Below are positions 25,818 through 36,240 of a stretch of DNA of 64,000 nucleotides, one piece after another. The position numbers were made by a program, and so were the translations under genes. Each line of letters opens with the position of its first letter. Within the stretch, counting starts at the first letter, position 1. Below the pieces are notes generated by a model. That model saw only the letters and a program-made list of their open reading frames with translations, was not told the origin of the DNA and did not search any database. The DNA comes from Scatophagus argus (taxonomy: Eukaryota > Chordata > Actinopteri > Scatophagidae): positions 7,921,872 through 7,985,871 of the forward strand of contig NC_058499.1 in the NCBI RefSeq assembly GCF_020382885.2, written 5' to 3'.

Positions 25818-27293
25818 CTAAACATCTGTAAGGAGCTTGCTTTTATTTACACAGTTTTGGTTGGCTATAGTGCAATTGCCAGTTCTCAGGTTTGCCTCCC
25901 TAAAGTTGTCGATGCTGTTGTTTATGTCTCCATCAATCTCCATGTACTCTGACTTGCTGACGGTGGATGAACTACGGCGGCTGGAGTTGGTTTCAGAGGG
26001 GATGTTGGGGTTGCTAACGTTGAGCAGTTGGGCCTGCTCTTCACCCTCGGTCTCCCTGTGGTAGAAGTAATTGAAGTTGGACACAATGACAGGCACTGGG
26101 AGCGCAATTGTCAACACTCCGGCGATGGCGCACAGAGATCCTACAATCTTGCCCCCAATAGTGACCGGGACCATGTCCCCATAGCCCACAGTTGTCATAG
26201 ACACAACAGCCCACCAAAATGCATCTGGGATGCTGCCAAAGTAGGATCCTTGCTCCTCTGCCTCAGCAAAGTAGACAGCGCTGGAGAACAAGATGACTCC
26301 AATGAACAGAAAGAAAATCAGCAATCCGAGCTCTCGCATGCTGGCCTTGAGGGTCTGCCCCAAAATCTGAAGTCCTTTGGAGTGTCGTGACAGCTTGAAA
26401 ATCCGAAACACCCTGACCAGACGGATCACCCTGAGTATGGCCAGAGACGTTGCCTGTTCTCCCACTCCCTCATTTTCTGGGTCTTCAGCCAGCTCAGTAC
26501 CAAGTGTAATGAAGTAAGGGATGATGGCCACGATGTCAATCGTGTTCATCATGTTCTTGAAGAAGGCCGGTTTGCTTGGGCACGCCAGAAAACGCACTAT
26601 CAACTCAAAGGAGAACCAGATTATACAGAGCGTCTCAATGACAAAGAAGGGGTCAGTGAGGATATTTGGCTTGTAATATATAGTACTGTTCCCAACTGTC
26701 ACCATGTGACCTACTGGGTCCTCTTTCAGCTGTGGTAAAGTCTCTAAACAAAATATGACAATTGAAATAAGGATTACCATCACAGACACTATGGCAATCC
26801 CTCTCGCAGTGCCTGAGCTTTCGGGATGCTCAAAGAGGAGCCAAATCTGACGCTGGAACTCCTTCTCAGGTAAAGGACGTTCTTCCTCCCTAATGAAACC
26901 CTCATCCTCACGAAACTTCTCCATGGCTTCCACTCCAAGCTCGTAAAATTTGATTTCTTCTGAGAACATATCCAAGGGGACATTCACTGGTCTTCTCAGC
27001 CGACCCCCAGACTGGTAGTAATAGAGGATGGCATCAAAGCTGGGACGGTTTCTATCAAAGAAGTACTCGTTTCTCAGAGGGTCAAAGTACCGCATCCGTT
27101 TTTTGGGGTTGCCCAGCAACGTTTCTGGAAACTGGGAGAGAGTTTTCAACTGTGTCTCAAACCGGAGACCAGCTATGTTGATGACCACCCGCTCGCAGCA
27201 TTCATGGTCATTGTGGTCTGGGGGGTAGGTGTCCTGAGGGTGGCCAGGGACAGCAGAGGTCTCGTCCATGTTGTCTCCAGCTACCACGGTCAT
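25818..27293 (-). CDS. kcna1: Voltage-gated potassium channel Kv1.1 (Shaker-related, subfamily A member 1)
   Basis: A single-exon CDS of 491 residues (human Kv1.1 is 495). It encodes the pore-forming subunit of tetrameric delayed-rectifier K+ channels in the neuronal and axonal plasma membrane. Visible parts: T1 tetramerisation domain about 34-135 ([20 protein letters not shown]); S1 about 166-186; N-glycosylation sequon N202 in the S1-S2 loop; S2 about 214-234; S3 about 250-265; S4 with regularly spaced basics R288, R291, R294, R297, K300, R303; pore with selectivity filter TVGYGD (368-373); S6 with PVPV gate hinge (399-402); C-terminal TDV, a PDZ ligand. The C-terminus SKSEYMEI and [12 protein letters not shown] is diagnostic for Kv1.1. 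Start: the frame runs open upstream to 27410, but that codon is GTG, TAA follows immediately upstream at 27414-27416, and no other in-frame ATG exists, so the conserved MTVV ATG at 27293 (A at -3) is the start. Odd: Val375 where mammalian Kv1.1 has Tyr379. Confidence 0.97.
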   Translation of the reverse strand: MTVVAGDNMDETSAVPGHPQDTYPPDHNDHECCERVVINIAGLRFETQLKTLSQFPETLLGNPKKRMRYFDPLRNEYFFDRNRPSFDAILYYYQSGGRLRRPVNVPLDMFSEEIKFYELGVEAMEKFREDEGFIREEERPLPEKEFQRQIWLLFEHPESSGTARGIAIVSVMVILISIVIFCLETLPQLKEDPVGHMVTVGNSTIYYKPNILTDPFFVIETLCIIWFSFELIVRFLACPSKPAFFKNMMNTIDIVAIIPYFITLGTELAEDPENEGVGEQATSLAILRVIRLVRVFRIFKLSRHSKGLQILGQTLKASMRELGLLIFFLFIGVILFSSAVYFAEAEEQGSYFGSIPDAFWWAVVSMTTVGYGDMVPVTIGGKIVGSLCAIAGVLTIALPVPVIVSNFNYFYHRETEGEEQAQLLNVSNPNIPSETNSSRRSSSTVSKSEYMEIDGDINNSIDNFREANLRTGNCTIANQNCVNKSKLLTDV

Positions 27294-27546
27294 TTTTGGA
27301 GGAGGAGGAGGAGGAAGAGGTAGAGGAGGAGTTGGTTTGGGATGTTGGTTAGTCTGACTAAGCAGGCATTCAGCTTCAGGGTAAATTTTCCTCTCCTCAG
27401 CTTCCCACACCCCTTAGATTGTTGGAGACGTCCCCGGATACGAGAGGGCTGGTTGGCTGCTTTGCCTCAGTGCGGCTCCACTGCGGTTCTCGCTGACTTG
27501 ACCATTGCTGCTCTCCGGTGCATCTGCTGCTGTTGTTACTGATGCT
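27294..27546 (-). other. Proximal 5' UTR of kcna1 with candidate splice acceptor
   Basis: On the - strand a (CT)29 tract (27557-27614) is followed by GGGTGACAG, a plausible acceptor with AG at 27549-27548, giving a UTR exon from 27547 to the ATG. Mammalian KCNA1 has a non-coding first exon spliced to the CDS exon, which supports this. No transcript evidence is available here. Confidence 0.4.
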
Positions 27547-27554
27547 TCTGTCAC

Positions 27555-27556
<2 letters not shown>

Positions 27557-27614
<58 letters not shown>
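27557..27614. repeat. (GA)29 / (CT)29 microsatellite upstream of kcna1
   Basis: 58 uninterrupted bases of AG repeats on the + strand, continuing into GGAGGAG-type purine sequence to about 27635. It lies 264-321 nt upstream of the kcna1 start codon. Confidence 0.95.
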
Positions 27615-27617
<3 letters not shown>

Positions 27618-28429
27618 GAGAAGGAGGAGGAGGAAATAATGGGATCAAACAGCCAAGATATTTGCTGGCTCAGCATTTTCTGCAGCTTATTTATTTATTT
27701 ACTCTCAGGCTGCAATTAGAGTTGATCAGTTATCCAATAGTAAAGGTTAACGTTTACCTTAATGCGGAATTTCTAAAACATTTTTTTTGAAAAAAATAGG
27801 AAAGTATCATCTCTCTGTGGTACACCTTAGTGAGTTTATGACAATCTTCTTTCATTACATGGTATTTTCTACATTCTAACATTGATATTCTTATTGGTAA
27901 TACTCCATGGGTAATTTAAGCAAACTGTTTTTCTGTCACACTTATATATTTCTGTTGAGATTTTTACTTTAGTGTAACGCAGAAACGCTGCGGTTCTGAG
28001 CCTTAAAGGTGCATGGCAGCGATCCATCCTACGCCACTCTAACCAGCCTGAATGATGATGTGACGCATAATTTGATAGGCTACTGATAATAAACCATCTG
28101 ATGTTCCTACATGAATGCAGCCTACCGGCTTATTGCGGGGCAAAATGCTTCTGTGAAACAGAAAAACACTGTGGTTGTCTAGAATCTTCATCAACATCAG
28201 TAGGTCTAAAACAGAAAAAAGAAAAACGATATTTATTGTATAAGTCAGCAGTTCCGAGGCTTACCGTGGGCTGATTCTTGAAAGGTCTTGAATGCGTCTT
28301 ATCCTCGAGTAAAATCATCCAACAGCAGGTCACCAGAGGATGTCATGTGGCAACTTTACAATGCACCTACCAAAAAAAGAAAAAACAGCAAGAAAAAAAA
28401 AGCCTAGATCCCAAGTAAGCTCATCGCCA

Positions 28430-29045
28430 TCCCAACTGTGTCCGCCACGAAGTGCCCTCAAAGGGGGTCTAAACGCCTTTAGGCGGCGAACCAAGATGAG
28501 GTACAGCAAGATGAAATTCGGGTGAGTGTGGTAATGATAGCCTGAGATGGAAAAGACAGAAAGGCAAAGCTGTAGCGTCGGTAGTTGCTTGCGCGGAGGC
28601 ACGGTGGCGTGAAGAGCTTACAGTATACCGCAGGAGAAGATCTTGCGCTGCATTTCGGGGGGGGAGATACAGTAAGGGGCAATAAGCGAGCCCCTGGCAT
28701 TTCCAGACATCACTGCATCAGCAGGAATCTGCTGCTTTTTGCGAGTAAGACAAGATGACGGACAGGATGTGTTTGAGCGCGGCTCGGAGCGCAGCATAAA
28801 AACAAAACGGACAGTTGAGAGACAATTAAGTGCAGCAGCGAGGTCCAAAATGTTTTCCCCACAATGTCAAGCAAGTTTCGCTGTGCATTTTACATGCGAG
28901 TGCGGGAGAGGTGAGGGAAAAAGAGAGGGGAGGGAGAGCAGCAGGAGAAGGAGGAGGTGGAGGAGGAGGAGGGGTTGGATGGTTTCGACGCAATGCAGAC
29001 CGGCTCTACTAAAGCACGCCGCCAGAAGTTCTTCATACACCACAA
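28430..29045 (-). promoter_or_regulatory. CpG-rich candidate promoter / first exon of kcna1
   Basis: CpG density rises clearly above the neighbourhood here (clusters at 28441-28500, 28574-28615, 28770-28795, 28980-29040), with a purine-rich tract at 28918-28975. It lies 1.2-1.7 kb upstream of the kcna1 ATG, where a TSS for an upstream non-coding exon would be expected. Open frames in it are low complexity. No TATA box is obvious. Strand is assigned by context only. Confidence 0.35.
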
Positions 29046-30050
29046 AAACAGGAGCGCCTGTGTGCCAGCACTGGTGCAATCAGACTGCAAAGAAGGACAG
29101 CTGGTAACAAAACCTCTAAATCTACACTGTGTAACATCTGAGGTGACCTATCATCAAACTGGTAGGAGATGAAGCCGCCTTTTCAGCCCGTCACTCCAGG
29201 ATTCAAGGATGTCAAGGGCCTTGGTTGGATGTGTCAGTGGCTGAGCCTGTGAGACCAAATCTGGGTTTGGGATTCTCGTCTTTTCACAAGTCAGCAATGA
29301 GAAATACAACCGCCAACAATGAGTTTGCATCCTTCGTCGTTATGAAACAGCATCACATGCAGGGGGAGGTTGCATCCCGGATGTGGACGCCTCACACCCA
29401 GTATCTGACACTTTATGACCCTGACTAAGTTAAGGGTGGGGGGAGGGGGTGTCAGGACCACGGACAGCGCAGGTGGACTGATTCGGCTCAGAAAACTACA
29501 AAACTACTAATCCCCCCTCCACCAGAATTTATTCACCTCTTTGCAATAATAAGACTTTGTTCACTGCTGACTTTGAGGGTTGGTGTGCGTGTCTGCATGC
29601 AAAAACACTGAAGGGCAGAGCTGAAGTGACTTAAAGCAACTTGTCTTCCGACTTTCTCAAAACAGACATTCAGCACAAAACGAATTCATCAGCGCTCTGG
29701 GTAATTTGTTAAAATCTTCCTCCAGCCAAATAAATCTCCCTGCATTTGTCACTATGACATTTTATTAAGTTAATTGGTTTTGTGGGAAGACAACCGAGTG
29801 TCTGGTTTTGTGCTTTTAGTCCATCATTCAGTACCAAACGCGATAAAGTGGACGGAACTAATTAATGAGAAGAGACTGAGACATTTCATTTTGAAAATAT
29901 ATAATAACTTGCCGTTTGTCTTCTGTGAGTCTGATCTGTATTATACTGGGAGTAAAAGAAAATAACGAGTGGTGTATTTTCGGATTCATAATTTATTTAT
30001 AAAAAAGGATTAAGTTAAGTTCACATACATGTTTAAATTAGAAAAATAAA
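29046..30050. other. kcna6-kcna1 intergenic segment
   Basis: About 1 kb between the kcna1 CpG-rich block and the inferred kcna6 3' end. Nothing coding was recognised. A G-rich run lies at 29437-29452. No dispersed repeat was identified, in contrast to the flanks of the channel cluster. Confidence 0.5.
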
Positions 30051-30053
30051 TAT

Positions 30054-30059
30054 TTTATT
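30054..30059 (-). terminator. Candidate poly(A) signal of kcna6-like gene
   Basis: AATAAA on the - strand, with a second one at 29997-29992. They would end a 3' UTR of about 1.8 kb (30030-31883), a stretch in which no coding sequence was recognised. The downstream GT-rich element is weak. Confidence 0.3.
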
Positions 30060-31883
30060 ACATCCATAATTCACAATGAGTTCATGTCATGCAGACATTG
30101 CATCGTAATGTTCTGGGTTATGTTGTTTACAGCGAGCTGCAATGCAATCTGAATGTTTGTAACAACACGGAAGTTGCGGTTTCAACTTTGCGTAATAAGC
30201 TGCATAAGAAAGGGGAAAATTCAGAATTACAAAAATGCAGTATACACAAGGCATTTGTACAAAGAAAGCGTGGTCAATTATAAAGCCTACACAAGAGAAT
30301 GTTGATTTTTCCTTTTCTACTGGTGATACACACAATGTCCAATAAGGCTGGGTGAACATTTTCCCAAACGAATAACCGTGAGAGAATGATCCAATGTTTT
30401 TTTGCAGAAGAAGACAATTCCACTCGTGCATTTTGTTGCGACTCTGAGGGGGGAAACAAGCTTCACTTTAATCGTCTGCCTCCTGCAAGTAAGCAGAAAA
30501 CAAGACTTACTGTGTTAACATGAGGAGGTAAGAGAAAGCAGTCAGGCTTCTGGTGAGCTTAGTTAACCATCACAAGCGTCCGGATGCATACTCCAGTCAA
30601 AGAGCATGATCTCGATGGCTTATGTCCCAAATCAGTCAAGGCCAGCTGCAACAGCGCAAAGACACTCGAGCTACACTATTAATTTTGCACATAGTGGCGC
30701 GTGAGCTGAGGTGTATGCAGGAGTCTTTACCATCCACAGTGTGGCGCTCAGAACTCGCTCCTTCTGCCCATTCTGATCAGATTCAAATGGAAGCAGGCAG
30801 AGAAAAATGTTTTTCTCTTATCTCTCATAGTTATGGAAACTCATTTTCAGAATGGTGAGAGGTGTTATTTTTAGAAAACAACCCCATTATGGTGAACTAA
30901 AACTGTCCTGTGGTTACGAGACGCTCATCTTTTAATTATGGAATACTGATATCGTTAACGTGTAAACTCTTGTAGCCCGAGGGATGGAGCTTCGGTTAAA
31001 CCAGCAATTTTCCACTCCACACACACGCAGGCAAACAAGCTGTTAGAGCTGCTATTAGAGGTGGGAGGAAGGTCACAAGCTGTACGCGTCTTTTGCTAAG
31101 TTATTTAAAATAAGAGCTTCATCGTGCGTCCGGCTAAACACACTGCAGTTCGTGGCGCACTCCAGAGACATACACAAGGCCTCTACAAACCCAGAACAAA
31201 CCCAGACGGTCTCTGTGACAGACAAATTCGTGTCATTTCTCAGTGCAAACCCGCCGAGCCGGTTGTCCGGCGCGTCGTGAGCGCTTTGACGCACTGCTGA
31301 GCTCTCCACCTCAGCCCTACTAAAAGTGTTGGTTCTTTAGGAAAAGGATTCGCGATTTTCTAAACAACACAAAGTCAAACATTTGGTTCGTGCTACTCAG
31401 TTCCCTGTGCGTAAACACCACTTGAGTGCTTAAGATACTAGAATACATCTCCGCATTTATTTTTCTTTGCTTATTGCAATTTCCTCTCATATATTTAGAG
31501 GTTTGTGATCATGTGGCCCAGTTAATGCATATTCTACTAGTTCACCCCAGCAGTCCCCATGTGTTTTCATGAGATGGTTCCCAAGTGTGACACGTTAATG
31601 CACAGTTCCCCACTTAAGTGACTTTAGTTTTCTCCCATAGCTCCCACATGAGAGAGTAAAAAAAAGAAGTTGCAGCAGTGGGAGGAATGATTTTATCTTC
31701 TGAACTAAATCATGCCAATCCTCAGCTTTGTGAGAGTTATAGACCTCAGGAACATGTGAGCCTGGGAAACCCTGTAGACAGTGTGCGTAAAACGGCTGCA
31801 GCGTCTGACGTGAAGGAGCCTAATCTGTATGTCCGCTGGAAGACAACTCACCAGAATTAAAAACCGCCCTCCAACGGTGCGTT

Positions 31884-33326
31884 TTATACATCTGTCAGTT
31901 TCCCTGTATACGTTTCCACTGGCTGTGCTTTTGGGTGCGTCAGAGTTTCCATGTCGTCACTTTCCTGATAGGATTCAGTTATGGAGAGTGATGGGTTACT
32001 TTTGGTTGAATCACATTCACCAAAGGAGGGCTGCTGCTGCTGCGGCTGTCCGCAAGTCACGTGTACATACTGAACATTTTCCTCCTCCTCGTTTTCTCTG
32101 TGGTAGAAATAATTGAAATTTGACACTATAACAGGGACAGGTAAAGCTATAGTTAGCACTCCGGCGATGGCGCACAAAGATCCAACGAATTTCCCCCCAA
32201 TGGTGGAGGGACACATGTCTCCGTATCCAACTGTGGTCATTGTCACCACAGCCCACCAAAACGCATCAGGTATACTTGCAAATCCAGAATCGGGGTCTTC
32301 TGCTTCTGCAAAATAAACAGAACTGGAGAATAAAACAACGCCAATAATCAGGAAGAATATGAGCAGGCCCAGCTCCCTGAGGCTTGCGTGGAGCGTCTGG
32401 CCGAGAATCTGGAGACCCTTGGAGTGTCTGGAAAGTTTAAAAATCCTAAAAACACGCACCAGACGGATGACCCTCAGTATGGCCAAAGACGCAGCCTGCT
32501 GACTGCTGCCCTGATGCTCTGCAAGATCAAGGCCGAGGGTGATAAAATAAGGCGCTATAGCCACAACATCGATCAAGTTCATGATGTTTTTGAAGAAAGC
32601 TGGTTTACTGGGACAGGAGAGAAATCTCATGGTGAACTCAAAAGAGAACCACACAATGCAAAGCGTCTCCACCATGAAAAACGGATCTGTGAACGGACTG
32701 GGCGTTTTGCCTTGAGCACTTCCATTGACGTGGTTGTCTTCCACCGCGGGGACTTCTCTGAACTCGGGTAAAGTCTCCAAGCAGAATATAATAATGGAGA
32801 TTAAGATAACCATGACTGATACGATGGCAATCATCCGTGCGGGTCCGGAACTCTCTGGATACTCAAACAGGAGCCAAAACTGGCGCTGAAACTCGTTATT
32901 AGGCATCGGTCGTTCCTCTTCCCTCGCCAAGCCCTCATCGTCTCGGAAAAGCTCAATGACCTCTTCCTCAATTTCATAAAACCTTATTTCTTCCAGGAAA
33001 ATATCCACAGGGACGCTTACGGGCCTCCGAAGCCGTCCTCCTGACTGGTAATAATAGAGGATTGCGTCAAAGCTCGGCCTGTTCCTGTCAAAGAAGTATT
33101 CGTTTCTCAGCGGGTCAAAAAAACGCATCCTTTTACGCGGATCTCCCAAAAGCGTGGCCGGGAAGCGGGAGAGGGTCTTTAACTGCGTCTCAAAACGCAG
33201 GCCCGAGATGTTGATGATCACCCTCTCGCTGCATTCCTGGTCCGCTGGTTCCAGGTCAGCAGCATCTTGCAACAGAGGAGTCACAACCACAGTCTCGTCG
33301 TGGTTCTCCTGGGACACCACAGTCAT
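31884..33326 (-). CDS. kcna6: Voltage-gated potassium channel, Kv1.6-like (Shaker-related, subfamily A member 6)
   Basis: A single-exon CDS of 480 residues, encoding a Kv1 alpha subunit of the plasma membrane. T1 domain about 34-135; S1 about 165-186; sequon N201 in S1-S2; S2 about 213-234; S4 with R284, R287, R291, R294, K297, R300; filter TVGYGD (365-370); S6 with PVPV; C-terminal KLTDV PDZ ligand. Assignment to Kv1.6 rests on [25 protein letters not shown] and the post-S6 VTCGQP motif, and on position: it lies 5' of kcna1 in the same orientation, as KCNA6 does in mammals. It is more diverged than kcna1 (HASLREL for KASMREL; SSSVYF for [17 protein letters not shown] for I(I/F)PYFITLGTE), so another Kv1 subtype is possible. 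Start: the frame is open to about 33455 (TAA), but the upstream codon at 33407 is TTG and no in-frame ATG precedes the MTVV ATG at 33326, which has A at -3. Cys372 occupies the external TEA position. Confidence 0.88.
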   Translation of the reverse strand: MTVVSQENHDETVVVTPLLQDAADLEPADQECSERVIINISGLRFETQLKTLSRFPATLLGDPRKRMRFFDPLRNEYFFDRNRPSFDAILYYYQSGGRLRRPVSVPVDIFLEEIRFYEIEEEVIELFRDDEGLAREEERPMPNNEFQRQFWLLFEYPESSGPARMIAIVSVMVILISIIIFCLETLPEFREVPAVEDNHVNGSAQGKTPSPFTDPFFMVETLCIVWFSFEFTMRFLSCPSKPAFFKNIMNLIDVVAIAPYFITLGLDLAEHQGSSQQAASLAILRVIRLVRVFRIFKLSRHSKGLQILGQTLHASLRELGLLIFFLIIGVVLFSSSVYFAEAEDPDSGFASIPDAFWWAVVTMTTVGYGDMCPSTIGGKFVGSLCAIAGVLTIALPVPVIVSNFNYFYHRENEEEENVQYVHVTCGQPQQQQPSFGECDSTKSNPSLSITESYQESDDMETLTHPKAQPVETYTGKLTDV

Positions 33327-33358
33327 CTTTTTTACCCCTCCGAGGGTAAATCCGTCAC

Positions 33359-33421
33359 TCACCCCCTCGGTGCCTTCCTCTTGCCCTTTTGCCCGTGCGT
33401 CCTCCAAACTCTCTTTCTCAT
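33359..33421 (-). CDS. Short upstream ORF in the kcna6 leader
   Basis: ATG at 33421-33419, 20 codons, TGA at 33361-33359, in a different frame from the channel CDS and ending 32 nt before its ATG. It begins [10 protein letters not shown]. If the leader is continuous with this DNA it could dampen kcna6 translation. There is no sign that the peptide itself is functional. Confidence 0.3.
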   Translation of the reverse strand: MRKRVWRTHGQKGKRKAPRG

Positions 33422-34459
33422 GCAGCCGCCGCAGTTTCAGGAAAAGTCCCCCTTACACTCACCAAATCCCAGCAGTTGTATTTGTTGAAATCCAAAATCG
33501 TTGAGCTGTTGTTGATTTACACAGTCTTTTTTTGTCAGATTAGTGCCTCTGAACTGTCAGCTTTCAATGGTGCAGACAGATCCCCTCTTGCATAAGCTAC
33601 AGCCTACCCATGGCTATCATATTCACACCATTTTAAACTCCAAAGCCCTCCCCAAGTTGGAAGACCAGATGACACTTGCTGCTGCTGCCGCTGTCCCTCT
33701 CACACTCACTCACTTGACTGTAGCAGTGCAGTGGTTTATAAGTAAACACGCATCCTTACAAAGTTAATCTTTCAATTGCAAGTCAGTATTTTATTTATTT
33801 ATTTATTTTTTAATATATCTCACATCAAAGTCCTCCTCAGTGTTGTTTTGTTGACAGCGGGGTCCAAGAAGGTTTCCAGATCCCCAGTTGACTCAGAAAA
33901 GGAGTCTCTCACCCTGCAGGTCCCTCATTCATGAAATCATGGGGCTATTCTTGTCACAAGGGGAACCTCCAGGACCCAGCTCGTGTCTACAGTTATAGAA
34001 ACCAGGAGTGCAGATGAAGGTGACAAATAGATCCAGCTTGTTGAGTGTAGTGAGTTTGTTTTTTTTTCTGCAGCTACATATTAAATCTGTCTTGGAATAA
34101 CTGAACTTAAAACAACCTGATGCCTTGGAGCACAGAGCCTCGTGTAACCAGAGGTCCTCCTGGGCCCAGCCAGTGGAAACTGCTGGCTTGACTGACACCT
34201 GAGCAGCCAGAGAGGAGAGCATCTTCAGGAAGCCACAGCCAAAATAATACTGACTGTTCAGAGCACGGGAAGGGCTCGGTTGTAGGGGAGACAGTGGAGG
34301 GATGTGGATAGTTTTAAACAGCACAGCACTGATGGAGAAGGGGTGAGCTAACAGTCATTTGATCAGTTTCAGGTATGAGCATTTCCTTCCTGGCCTCACA
34401 TGTGAAATTTCATAGCTGTGTGATGATGTCTGCCATTTTTACTCCCAACATACTGATTT

Positions 34460-35130
34460 AAATGTACACTCAACAAAAATATCAACAGTTTGTCTTTGCA
34501 TCCCTTTTTTCACATGTTGAATTAAAAGATTTAAGACTTTTTATCCATACTAAAGACCTATTTATCTTAGATTCTAAGCACAAATTTGTTAAAATTTGTG
34601 TTAGTGAGCACTTCTTTTATACCCTCCTTCCGCCTGACAGGTGTGACATATGAAGATGCTTAAAAAACATGGGGCTACAGTGGCCTTCACATGACTTGGG
34701 TTACAGATGAGCATTTTTTAGTCACAAATGCCCCAAAGAACAAAAATGGGAGGTGAGCATTTGTCCACTTGAGTCCTTTACAGCGAACAACTGCAGTCAG
34801 GTCAAGACCCTGGTGGGGACGACAAGCACTCAGATGAGCTTCATTGAGATGGTCTCTGAAAGCTTGTGCAGATTTTAATGCATCAGCCGTCTGGGCGGCT
34901 GGTCACAGAGAATCATGCAGGTGAAGAAGCTGGATGTGGAGCTTCTTGGCTGGTGTGGTTACATGTGGTCAGCGGCTGTGAAGCCAACTGGACGTACGGT
35001 CAAATATTCTGAAATGACATTAAGAGACGGCATATGGTAGTGAAATGAACATGCAGTTCACAAGCACATGAAGCAGCCTCAGGGGCGGCCTCCCAGTGGA
35101 CACGGCCAGATGCCCAACTGGGACCAAATT
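34460..35130 (+). mobile_element. Decayed non-autonomous DNA-transposon-like repeat
   Basis: It starts 'actcaacaaaaatatcaaca', which resembles the well-known fish repeat end 'actcaacaaaaatataaac'. It continues with 'tgtgttagtgagcacttctt', 'gacaggtgtgacatat', 'caggtgaagaagctggatgt', 'gtggttacatgtggtcagcg' and 'tatggtagtgaaatgaaca' in the order known for that family. The 3' terminal inverted repeat is not found, so the right side is truncated or eroded. No transposase coding is visible. Class not determined. Confidence 0.6.
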
Positions 35131-36206
35131 CGACCCCCCTGAGATCAACAGAAGTCAGTTTGACAACAGAAGACATCAAAAACAACAAAGACTATAATAT
35201 ATACTGAATATACACGGTATATTCTCTATCCTACTTCTTCATCGGTTCTTTTATCCAACACAAGTTTGACATCTGCTTTCTTTCATGTTAGAGCTCAATA
35301 ATTCTGCTACTGAATGCTAAAAAGTTTAAAAGATGTGGCCTGGTGGGACAGAGTTAAGTTATATGTGCACTGCAGCATTGCGATCTATTTATAGATCCTT
35401 TTTCTTCCACTTTCACTGCCTTCATAAAGTTGTGTCAGTTATGTCAGTTGCTGCAGCTGTGGACACAGGAGCATGACAACAATAGCACAGGGGTGCTAAT
35501 CAGCGGTATTAAAACTGGGACGGTTTGCATTATTAGGTGAACGCAGGAAGCCTTTGGTGGGTGTAACATCACAAAACCATCACAGACCTTTAAATCAGAG
35601 GGTTTTTTGCAGTCAGGTTAATAAGCAGGGGTTCTTTTTTATGGCCTTTCCATTACTGAAAAAAGGCTTGGATTTCAGAGTCAAATGTCAGTGTCAGGAC
35701 ACGGTGCCACCTGCTGTTAATGTGTTAGCATTCACCAAAGGACTGTCTGGGTCACGCCAAGGTGTTAGGCCTCCACTATATCCAAGGAAACAAACAATAA
35801 CAAACAAGCTGAGGAATGGAAACGTGACTCTTATGAATCAGTCGGACGTTTTTACAGTCAGACTAATTCAAGCTTCATCGATCTGTCAACATCTGCAGCG
35901 AACTCCCCGTCACTTTACAAAATACATCAGCGTTATTTTCCTCTTATCTTTGTGGAATCAAAAATATTATTTGAGCATCTTATTCACATTATATTTTGAC
36001 TACTGAATCGCTGTATAATAACACATACGGAGCACCCTGGTGGGTCGATACGTTTTGATATGCAGACAGATACGCACACACTTAAGAGTGACTGCATGTA
36101 AAGAGACGCAGCCTGAGAGAGACATGTCGTAAAGTTTGCAGGTTACAAGAATGCTGACAGCGAGGAACCTCCCATCGTTATAAATGGCTCGACCTACGAA
36201 TGCAGG

Positions 36207-36240
36207 AGACACCCCCCCTCCCCCCCACACCCACACCCCC
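36207..36240 (-). other. G-quadruplex-capable tract (- strand)
   Basis: On the - strand this reads as four G runs separated by loops of 1-3 nt (GGGGG, GGG, GGGGGGG, GGGGGGG), which satisfies the usual G4 pattern. There is no gene context nearby. Confidence 0.5.

Noticed and set aside
28739-29172. Arg/Glu/Gly-rich frames in the CpG-rich block upstream of kcna1
   Set aside because: Low-complexity translations of purine-rich promoter-like DNA; no homology.
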